Below the pieces are notes generated by a model. The model had not been told where the DNA came from, did no database searches, and saw nothing but the letters and a program-made list of their open reading frames with translations. Both the position numbers and the translations under genes were made by a program. From Anodontia alba (lineage: Eukaryota; Mollusca; Bivalvia; Lucinida; Lucinidae), in the NCBI GenBank assembly GCA_964016985.1, contig OZ024831.1, forward strand, positions 79,214,263 through 79,278,262: 64,000 nt of DNA. Reading direction: 5' to 3'. This document shows, in pieces, positions 54,850 through 64,000 of the stretch (positions are counted from its first letter, which is position 1; each line of letters begins with the position of its first letter).

Positions 54850-57800
54850 AGCTCACCTGAGCTGTGCTCAGGATGAGCTATTGTGATCACTTTTCTTCCG
54901 TCGTCCGTCCGTCCGTTCGTTAACATTTTCAAACGACTTCTCCTCTGAAGCCCTTAGCCAATTTTGCTCAAATTTCATATGGAGCCTCCTTAGGTTGGGG
55001 GAACGAAAGATTGCTAAAATGGTCGAGGTCCATTGACCAAGATGGCTGCCATGCCCATATATGGTAAAAACCTTTAAAAATCTTCTTCTCCAGAACCGAG
55101 GATGCCTTGGGGCTGAATCTTTGCATAAGTCATCAGGGACGGGAGGTCTACCAAAATTGCTAAAATAAAGGTCGTATATTTACATTTGACCTTTATACGG
55201 CAAGTTCAAGTTTGCTTCCCTATGCATTTGTATGGGAAAAACCTTTATAAATCTTTTTCTTCAAAACTAAGGATGCCTTGTGACTGAATCTTTGCATATA
55301 TCATCGGAAACGAGAGGTCTACCAAAGTTGCTTAAATAATGGTCATACATTGACATTTGACCTTTTTATGGTAAGGTCAGTTTTGCTTCCTTATGCATTT
55401 GTATGGCAAAAATGTTCAGAATTTCAAACGAGTTCTCCTCTGGAGCCTCTGGGCCAATTTTGCTCAAATTTCATATGAGCCTCCTTAGGTTGGGGGAATT
55501 CAAGATTGCTAAAATGGTCGCAGCTCGTTGACCAAGATGGCCGCTATGCCCGTATATGGTAAAAACCTTTAAAAATGTTTTTCTCCAGAACCGAGAATGC
55601 CTTGGGGCTGAATCTGCTTAAGTCATCGGGGATGGGAGGTCTACCAAAATTGCTAAAATAAAGGTCGTATATTGACATTTGACCTTTTTATGGCAAGGTC
55701 AAGTTTGCTTCCCTATGCATTTGTATGGGAAAACCTTTATAAATCTTCTTCTCCAAAACCGAGGATGCCTTGTGGCTGAATCTTTGCGTATATCAATGGA
55801 AACGGGAGGTCTACCAAAATTGCTAAAATAATGGTAGTACATTGACATTTGACCTTTTTACGGTAAGGTCAATTTTGCTTCCTTATGCATTTGTATGGCA
55901 AAAATGTTCAGAATTTCAAACAACTTCTCCTCTGGAGCCTCTGGGCCAGTTTTGCTCAAATTTCATATGGAGCCTCCTTAGGTTGGGGGAATGAAAGATT
56001 GATAAAATGGTCACGGCTCGTTGACCAAAGTGGCTGCCATGCCCATATATGGTAAAAACCTTTAAAAATTTTCTTCTCCAGAACCTAGGATGCCTTGGGG
56101 CTGACTTTTTGCTTAAATCATCTGGGACGGGAGGTCTACCAAAGTTGCTAAAATAATGGTCGTGCATTGACATTTGACCTTTTTACAGCAAGGTCAAGTT
56201 TGCTTCCCTATGCATTTGTATGGGAAAAACCTTTAAAAATCTTCTTCTTCAAAACTGAGGATGCCTTGTGGCTGAATCTTTGCATATATCATCGGAAACT
56301 GGAGGTCTACCAAAGTTGCTAAAATAATGGTCATACATTAATATTTGACTTTTTAATGATAAGGTCAATTTTGCTTCCTTATGCATTTGTATGGCAAAAA
56401 TGTTCAAACAACTTCTTCTCTGAAGCCTCTTTGCCAGTTTTGCTCAAATTTCATATGGAGCCTCCTTAGGTTGGGGGAATGAAAGACTGCAAAAATGGTC
56501 GTGGCTCGTTGACCAAGGTGGCGGCCATGCCCATATATGGTAAAAACCTTTAAAAATGTTTTTCTCCAGAACCGAGAACGCCTTGGAGCTGAATCTTTGC
56601 TTAAATCATCAGGGACAGAAGGTCAACCAAAATTGCTAAAATAAAGGTCGTATATTGACATTTGACCTTTTTACGGCAAGGTCAAGTTTGCTTCCCTATG
56701 CATTTGTATGGGAAAAACCTTTATAAATCTTCTTCTCCAAAACCAAGGATGCCTTTTGGCTGAATCTTTGCATATATCAACGGAAACGGGAGGTCTACCA
56801 AAATTGCTAAAATAATGGTAGTACATTGACATTTGACCTTTTTATGGTAAGGTCAGTTTTGCTTCCTTATGCATTTGTATGGCAAAAATGTTCAGAATTT
56901 CAAACAACTTCTCCTCTGGAGCCTCTGGGCCAATTTTGCTCAAATTTCATATGGAGCCTCCTTAGGTTGGGGGAATGAAAGATTGCTAAAATGGTTGCAG
57001 TTCGTTGACCAAGATGGCTGCCATGCCCATATATGGTAAAAACCTTTAAAAATGTTCTTTTTCAGAACCTAGGATGCCTTGGGGCTGAATCTTTGCTTAA
57101 ATCATCTGAGACGGGGGTCTTCCAAAGTTGCTAAAATAATGGCCCTGCATTGACATTTGACCTTTTTACAGCAAGGTCAAGTTTGCTTCCCTATGCATTT
57201 GTATGTGAAGAAACATTTAAAAATAGTATTCTCCAAAATCGAGGATGCCTTGTGGCTGAATCGTTGCATATATCATCGGGAAGTTGCTAAAATAATTGTC
57301 ATACATTGACATTTGACCTTTTTATGGTGAGGTCAAGTTTGCTTCTGTATGCATTTGTATGGGCCCCATACATTTGTATGGAAAAAATGTTAATAATTTC
57401 AAATGATTTTTCCTCTGAAGCCTCTGGGCCAGTGTTGCTCAAATTTCATGCGGAGCCTCCTTGGGCAGGAGAATGAAAGATTGCTAAAATGGGCATGGTC
57501 CATTGATCAAAATGGCTGCCATGCCCATATATGGTAAAAACCTTTAAAAATCTTCTTCTCCAGAACCAAATAAGCCCTGGGCCCTGATCTTTGCACAAAT
57601 TATGGGGGACAGGAGATCTACCAAAATTGCTAAAATGATGGTTCTATGTTGACTTTGACTTTTTTACCTCCAAGGTCAAATTTGCTTCCCCATGCATTTG
57701 TATGGGCCATATACATTTATATTGAAAGTATCCAAGTGACTTATATATCAACAGTACTTAAAATTGTTCTGATTGGAAGTCTATTATATTTCCCTGCCAC

Positions 57801-57978
57801 TGTGCTGTTTACATATATAAAACCATGATTCTTCAGAAACCACTTAGCCAGTTTCCCCCAAATTTCGCATTGATCCTACTGTTGTGATGATAGGATTGGA
57901 AAAATGTTGCATAACATCTGCATATCTGCAGTGGTTATGTCACTCAGGTGAGTGAGCCGTGGCCCGTGGGCCTCTTGT
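54850..57978 (+). mobile_element. AGCTCACC-type element with six 490-bp higher-order units
   Basis: 5' end AGCTCACCTGAGC, TGT, GCTCAGGATGAGCT (hairpin) and GTCGTCCGTCCGTCC. The phrase TCATATGGAGCCTCCTTAGG recurs at about 54981, 55476, 55969, 56457, 56953 and 57451: spacing 488-498 bp, each unit holding two related halves with TTTGCTTCCNTATGCATTTG. 3' end CACTCAGGTGAGTGAGCC, GGCCCGTGGGCC, CTCTTGTC. Confidence 0.85.
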
Positions 57979-58071
57979 CTAAAAAATCTGTCCTTTAAAA
58001 TAGCGATGTGCGGGTGTTTGGCAGACGGGCATCGGGCCTCATCCCAGGTTTACCTTTAGGTTAACCTTATT

Positions 58072-60604
58072 AGCTCACCTGACCCGTAGGCTCAGGATGA
58101 GCTATTATGATCACTCTCCATCTGTCGTCCTTCATCCATCGTCCGTCTGTCCGTCTGAGCCAACGTTTAGGGTTAGGGGGTTCAATTTTGTAACCACATT
58201 TTGCTTTATTCTGTTAAGATACATTATAGACCTTTGGGTTAGGGAGCTTATAACCTTTAAAACCTTATGGAAATTTACAATGGGATTTAGCTCCTAAACC
58301 TGAATTGTTGGAATGGCCAGTCATCCGTCCATTTGTTCGTCCGTCTGTCTGTCCATCCGTTCACACCTTTGAACAACTTCTCCTCTGAAACCCCTGGGCC
58401 AAATTTCTTCAAACTTCATGTGGAGCCTTGTGTTAAAGGGGGATTGAAAATTTGTACAAATGGTCACTGGTCCGTAAATCAAGGTGGCCGCCATGCCGAT
58501 ATATAACTCACATAGACTTAAAATGGGAAAAACTTCAAAAAATCTTCTTCTCTGAAACCATGAGGCCCACATATATTTGGTATATGTAGCAATGTTTAGT
58601 GGTCCCCTACATAAATCCTGCCAGTCAAGCCCATGGGTGTCCAACCTGGCCACGCCTCAGGGGTTAGCTCCCGTACTTATAATGGGAAAAACTGAAAAAA
58701 TATTCTTCTCCGAAACCATGAGGCCCACAGCCTTTATATTTAGTATGTAGCTATAATTAGTGGTCCCCTACATAAATCTTGCCAATCAAGCCAATCAAGC
58801 CCCTGGGGTCCAAACTGGCCACACCCCAGGGGGTCATATGTTTATATAGGGCTATAGAGCTAAAGTACCTTCAAAAATCTTCTTCTCTGAAACCATGAGG
58901 CCGAGAGCTAAGAGATTAAGTACATAGGGATGTTTAGTGGTTCCCTACAGAAATCCTGCCAATCAAGCCTCTGGGGTGCAAACTGGCCACAACCCGGGGG
59001 TCATTAGCTCCCATAGACTTGAAATAGGAAAAACTTAAAAAATCTTCCTCTCTGAAACCATGAGGCCCACAGCCTTTATATTTAGTATATAGCAATGTTT
59101 AGTGGTCCCCTAATAAATCCTGCCAATCAAGCTCTGGGGTCCAAACTGGCCACGCTGCAGGGGTCATTAGCTCTCATAGACTTATAAGGGGAAAAACTTA
59201 AAAAATCTTCCTCTCTGAAACCATGAGGCCAAGAGCTTACAGATTAAGTATGTAGCAATGTGTAGTAGTCCCCTACATAAATCCTGCCAATCAAGCCCCT
59301 GGGTTTCCAAGCTTGCCAAGCCCAGGGGGTCATTAGCTCCCATAGACTTATAATGGGAAAAACTTAAAATATCTTCTTCTCTGAAACCATGTGGCCCACA
59401 GCTTATATGTTTAGTTTGTAGCAATGTTTAATAGTCCCCTAAATAAATACTGCCAATCAAGCCCCCAGGGTCCAAACTGGCCACACCCCATGGGGTCATA
59501 TGTTCATATAGGGCTATATAGCTAAAGAACCTTCAAAAATCTTCTTCTCTGAAACCATTAGGCCAGGAGCTAACAGATTATGTACATAGTGATGTTTAGT
59601 AGTTCCCTACATGACGCCGAGAGCTAACAGATTAAGTACATAGCGATGTTTAGTGGTTCCCTACATAAATCCTGCCAGTCAAGCCCCTAGGGTCCAAACT
59701 GGCCACGCCCCAGGGGTCATTAGCTCCCATAGACTTATAATGGGAAAAACTTAAGAAATCTTCTTCTCTGAAACCGTAAGGCCCAGAGCTAATATAATTA
59801 GAATGTAGCAATGTTTAGCAGTCCCCTACATAAATCCTGCCAATCAAGCCCCTGGGATCCAAACTGGCCATGCCACGGGGTCATTAGCCCCATAGACTTA
59901 TATAGGGAAAAAATTAAAAAATCTTCTTCTCTGAAACCATGAGACCCACTATTTAGTATGTAGCAATGTTTAGTGGCCCCCTACTTAAATCCTGCCAGTC
60001 AAGCCCCTGGAGTCCAAATTGGCCACACCTTAGGGGGTCATATATTTATATAGAGCTTTTTTAGCTGAAGAACTTTCAAAAATCTTCTTCTCTGAAACTG
60101 TGAGGCCAAGAGCTAACAGATTAAGTATGTAGCGATGTTTAGTGGTCTCTTATATAAATTCTGTCAACAATGCCCCTGGGGTCAAAACTGGCCATGCCCC
60201 AGGGGTCATTAGCTCCCACAGACTTGTGTAACATATATTTCACGGTCCAGTGACTTTCTTAAGTTTTTCACTTTAGGTCAGTTTCTCAGTAACTATTTTT
60301 CCTACAGAGTGCTATTTGGCACTTGTGAAGTGTTTGTGTTTAGGTCAGATTCTCAGTAACTATTGCTCCTACAGCCAGTGATACTTAGCACATGCATACA
60401 TCTTAACACGGTCTCTTGAGTGCAGTCACCCATATTTGACCTTGACCTCTATTTCACAGTCCATTAGACATGCTACATTGTCTTACTTGTTAATATAATC
60501 ATTATGAATTTTGGTCAGAATGTTTGCCTTGGTCAGTTCTAGGTCAGGTTCTCTAAGTGCAAGATACTCAAGTGAGCATTACAGGGCCATCATGGCTCTC
60601 TTGT
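58072..60604 (+). mobile_element. AGCTCACC-type element, sister of 52651-54751
   Basis: 5' end AGCTCACCTGACCCGTAGG, CTCAGGATGAGCT. The same two cores in the same order as 52651-54751: about eleven units with CTGAAACCATGAGGCCC and CCCTGGGGTCCAAACTGGCC, then TTTCTCAGTAACTATT units. 3' end CTCAAGTGAGCATTACAGG, GGCCATCATGGC, TCTCTTGTT. A tandem 10-bp repeat CAATCAAGCC occurs at 58780-58800. Confidence 0.8.
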
Positions 60605-60816
60605 TTCTAGTTATCTCCCCTGAACAAATTTCTAAGCCAAACTATTGTGCACTTCATAACTTCTTATTGGTTTGAAATATTTTTATATTTGGTAGAGGCA
60701 TGAATAAGGACCAGTGTCACATGCAAAATAGACAACTCTGGCTTTCTTTGTTACATACTTATTTCTCCTGAAGCCAAAAGCTTGTGCAGCCAAAATTGAT
60801 TTTTTGACGAGGTTTT

Positions 60817-63800
60817 AGCTCACTGGAGCACAACATGCTCAGGGTGAGCTATTGTGATTGCTCTGTGTCCGTCGTCCATCATCAGTCATCCGTCGTGCGT
60901 CATGCCTCATCCACAATTTGCTTCAAATGACATCTCCTCCATAACTACTGGGCGGATGTCAACCAAAGTTGATAGGATTGTTCCTTTGGAGGTCCTCTAC
61001 CAAAATTTCTCAAATGTTCTGCTCCGCTGCACAAAATGGCTGCCAGAGATAAAAATAGAAAAAACTTCAAACAGCATCTCCTCCGTAACCACTGGGCAGA
61101 TTTCAACTAAACTTGATAGGATTCTTCCTTGGGAGGTTTTCTACCAAAATTGCTCAAACCACGAAATGGCAGCCAGAGCTAAAAATATAAAATACTTCAA
61201 ACGACATCTCCTCTGCAACTACTGGGTGGATTTCAATCAAACATGATAGGATTGTTCCTTTGGAGGTCCTCTACCAAAATTGCTCAAATTATTCTGCTCA
61301 CTGCACAAAATGGCCACAAGAGCTAAAAATAGAAAAAAAAACAACTTCAGATGACATCTTCTTCATAACCACTGGACGGATCCCAACCTGATAGGATAAA
61401 CTTTGAGAGGTTCTCTGCCAAAATTGCTTAAATTGTTCTGCTCTGCTGCACAAAAATGGCTGCAAGAGCTAAAAATAGAATAATCTTCAAATGCCATCTC
61501 CTCTGTAACCACTAGGTTGATTTCAACCAAAGTTGATTGGATTGTTCCTTGGGACCTCTACCAAAATTGCTCAAATCCTTCTGGTCCACTGCACAAATGG
61601 CTGCCAGAGCTAAAAATAGAAAAAACTTCAAACAACTTCTCCGCCCTAACTCCTGGGCAGATTTTAACAAACTTGCTAGGATTGTTCCTTGGGAGGTTCT
61701 GTACCAAAATTGCTCAAATCTTCTTGCTCTGCTGCACAAAATGGCCACCAGAGCTAAAAATAGAAAAAAAAAGAACTTCAGATAGCATCTCCTCTGTAAC
61801 CACTTGGCGGATTTCAACCAAACTTGATATGATATTTTTTTTGGAGCTCCTCTACCAAAATTGCTCAAACTGTTCCTCTCCGCTGCACAAAATGGAGGTC
61901 AGAGCAAAAAAAAAAAACAGAAAAAAATTCAAATAGCATCTCCTCCATAACTACTTGGTGGATCTCCACAAAACTTGATACAATTGTTCCTTGGGAGGTC
62001 CTCTAACAAAATTGCTCAAATTGTTTCACTCCACTACACAAAATGGAGGCCAGAGCAAAAAAATAGAAAAGTTTCAAATGACATCTATTCCGTAACCACT
62101 TGGTGGATTTCAACCAAACTTAATAGGATTGCTCCTAGGGAAATTCCCTGCAAAAATTGCACAAACAATTCCACTTCAGGCCATAGCTACAGATATAAAA
62201 AACACCAACTTCAAACAGCATCAGTTTCAACCAAACTTGATAGAAATGTTTCTTGGGAGGTCCACTACCAAAATTGCTCAAATCGTTTGGCTGCACTGCA
62301 CAAAATGGCAGCCAGAGCTAAAAATAGAAAAAACTTCAAACAACATCTCCTCCATTACCATTTGGTGGATTTCAGCCAAACTTGATAGGATTGTTCCTAG
62401 TGAGATCCTCTTCAAAAATTGCTCGAACTTTTCCACTTCGATGCACAAAGTGGCTGCCAGAGCCAAAAAAAAGATAAAAAAAAACAACAACTTCTATTCT
62501 AACAACATATCCTCCATAATCACTAGGTGGATTTCATCCAAACTTGATAGGACAGTTCTTTCGGAGGTCCTCTATCAAAATTGCTCAAATGGTTTTGCTC
62601 TGCTGAACAAAATGGCAGTGCTAAAAATAGCAAAAAAAATTCAACCAATTTCTCTGTAACCACAGGGTGGATTTCAACCAAACTTGAAGCAAAGGAGTAA
62701 AATAAAGCACTTGCACTTTGATGATGTACCAGAGGCTGGTACAAACAAGGTTATTAAAACATCTTGTTCTCCAAAACCGAGGATGCCTTATGGCTGAACC
62801 TTTACATATATAAACTGGAGGTCTACCAAAGTTGCTAAAATAATGGTCGTACATTGACATTTGACCTTTTTATGGTAAGGTCAGTTTTGCTTCCTTATGC
62901 ATTTGTATGGGAAAAACGTTCAGAATTTCAAACAACTTCTTCTCTGGTGCCTCTGGGCCAATTTTGCTCAAATTTCATATGGAGCCTCCTTAGGTTGGGG
63001 GAATGAAAGATTGCTAAAATGGTCATGGTTAGTTGACCAAGATGGCCGCCATGCCCATATATGGTAAAAACCTTTAAAAATCTTCTTCTCCAGAACCGAG
63101 GATGCCTTGGGGCTGAATCTTTGCAGAAGTCATTGGGGACGGGAGGTCTATCAAAATTGCTAAAATAAGTTGACTTTTGACCTTTTTACGGCAAGGTCAA
63201 GTTTGCTTCCCTATGCATTTGTATGGGAAAAACCTTTAAAAATCTTGATCTCCAAAACCGAGGATGCCTTGTGGCTGAATCTTTACATATATCATCGGAA
63301 ACTGGAGATCTACCAAAGTTGCTAAAATAATGGTCGTACATTGACATTTGACCTTTTTACCATGAGGTCAATTTTGCTTCCTTATGCATTTGTATGGGAA
63401 AAATAGTCAGAATTTCAAACGACTTCTCCTCTGGAGCCTCTGGGCCAATTTTGCACAAATTTCATATGGAGCCTCCTTAGGTTGGGGGAATGAAAGATTG
63501 CTAAAATGGTGGTGGTTCAATGACCAAGATGGCTGCCATGCCCATATATGGTAAAACCCTTTAAAAATCTTCTCCTCCAGAACCGAGGACGCCTTGGGGC
63601 TGAATCTTTGCTTAAATCATCGGGGACAGGGGTCTACCAAAGTTGCTGAAATAAAGGTCGTACAAGTTTGCTTCCCTATGCATTTGTATGGGAAAAAACA
63701 TTTAAAAATCTTATTCTCCAAAACCGAGGATGCCTTATGGCTGAATCTTTGCATATATTATTGGGAACATCTGCATGTCTGCAGTGGCTATGTCACTCAG

Positions 63801-63832
63801 GTGAGTGAACCGTGGCCTGTGGGCCTCTTGTT
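60817..63832 (+). mobile_element. AGCTCAC-type element with two unrelated cores (possibly a fusion)
   Basis: 5' end AGCTCACTGGAGCA, CAACA, TGCTCAGGGTGAGCT and GTGTCCGTCGTCC. From 60930 to 62690 about eleven units of 145-165 bp with ATTTCAACCAAACTTGATAGG, AAAATTGCTCAAAT and GGCTGCCAGAGCTAAAAATA. From 62750 to 63770 it changes to the 490-bp unit type of 54850-57978. 3' end CACTCAGGTGAGTGAACC, GGCCTGTGGGCC, CTCTTGTT. Between lies a 60-bp unrelated piece (62690-62750), so this may be two truncated elements. Confidence 0.7.
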
Positions 63833-64000
63833 TCCCCAACCAACCAATTTTCAAGAATCAATGATGTCTAAAAAATCACAAATGGTCAAGTCTTCCCAAA
63901 CTGACAATGTCTGTGCACCTTTTAAATGCGATATTATGGTAGTTAAAAGGCTCTAAACCGTCATTTGAAATGTAAATTGGAGAGACAGATGAATAACAGC
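63833..64000. other. No gene recognised
   Basis: Short unique-looking sequence after the last element, to the window end. Confidence 0.4.

Noticed and set aside
60854..62659. Open frames of 120-176 codons with repeated peptides such as KLDRIVPWE and YQNCSN
   Set aside because: They are translations of the tandem core units; frames slip between units and there is no start context, domain or homology.

Overview
This is a window of animal nuclear DNA. It has AT-rich single-copy stretches, GT-AG spliced exons and very dense interspersed repeats, with no prokaryotic-style gene packing. The repeats (elements opening with AGCTCACCTGAG and ending in a GGCC hairpin plus CTCTTGTT, a tRNA-derived SINE, mariner, DIRS-like and gypsy-like pieces) remind me of mollusc genomes, bivalves in particular. 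That is recognition from memory, not a search result.

The only host gene I can support is on the + strand: four consecutive coding exons of TBC1D23 (17175-17379, 25103-25226, 40283-40407, 42518-42564). Their phases join exactly and encode a central part of the TBC domain. The 5' and 3' parts of the gene are not seen. Most of the window is therefore intron, with introns of about 7.7, 15.1 and 2.1 kb and further intron or flank on both sides, all swollen by repeats.

Layout. 1-745: DIRS-like retrotransposon remnant (RNase H and tyrosine recombinase start, - strand). 1074-6060: two AGCTCACC-type elements carrying a LINE 3' end, a SINE and a composite SINE. 6061-8768: decayed repeat family R with a piggyBac-like MITE inside. 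9400-10706: mariner pseudogene (- strand). 11063-15730: a long hairpin, then an element with 260-bp terminal inverted repeats holding an array of about eleven 155-bp units. 15936-16239: SINE. 17175-25226: exons 1 and 2 of the visible set and four tandem-core elements. 25471-27655: broken gypsy-like element with an inverted pol piece and a SINE. 27655-34800: family R copies, a LINE with RT and a PHD-like finger, and a TACCCCC-type element with a readable empty site. 34800-37238: two GTCCCCC-type elements end to end. 37327-40190: a CTGGTG minisatellite and a 150-bp core array. 40283-42564: exons 3 and 4 around a GTCGCACC-type element. 43729-46018: a nested insertion. 46252-50935: hairpin MITE, more cores and a nearly intact mariner. 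51190-63832: four or more long AGCTCACC-type elements with 160- to 490-bp core units.

The most notable observation is that at least four sequence-unrelated repeat families share one blueprint: a 5' hairpin or subterminal inverted repeat, a tandem core, a matching 3' inverted repeat, a 3' hairpin and a short tail ending in GTT. This resembles non-autonomous Helentron/HINE elements. Cores appear to be exchanged between families, and in the AGCTCACC family the 5' hairpin arms and the 3' repeat change together between copies.
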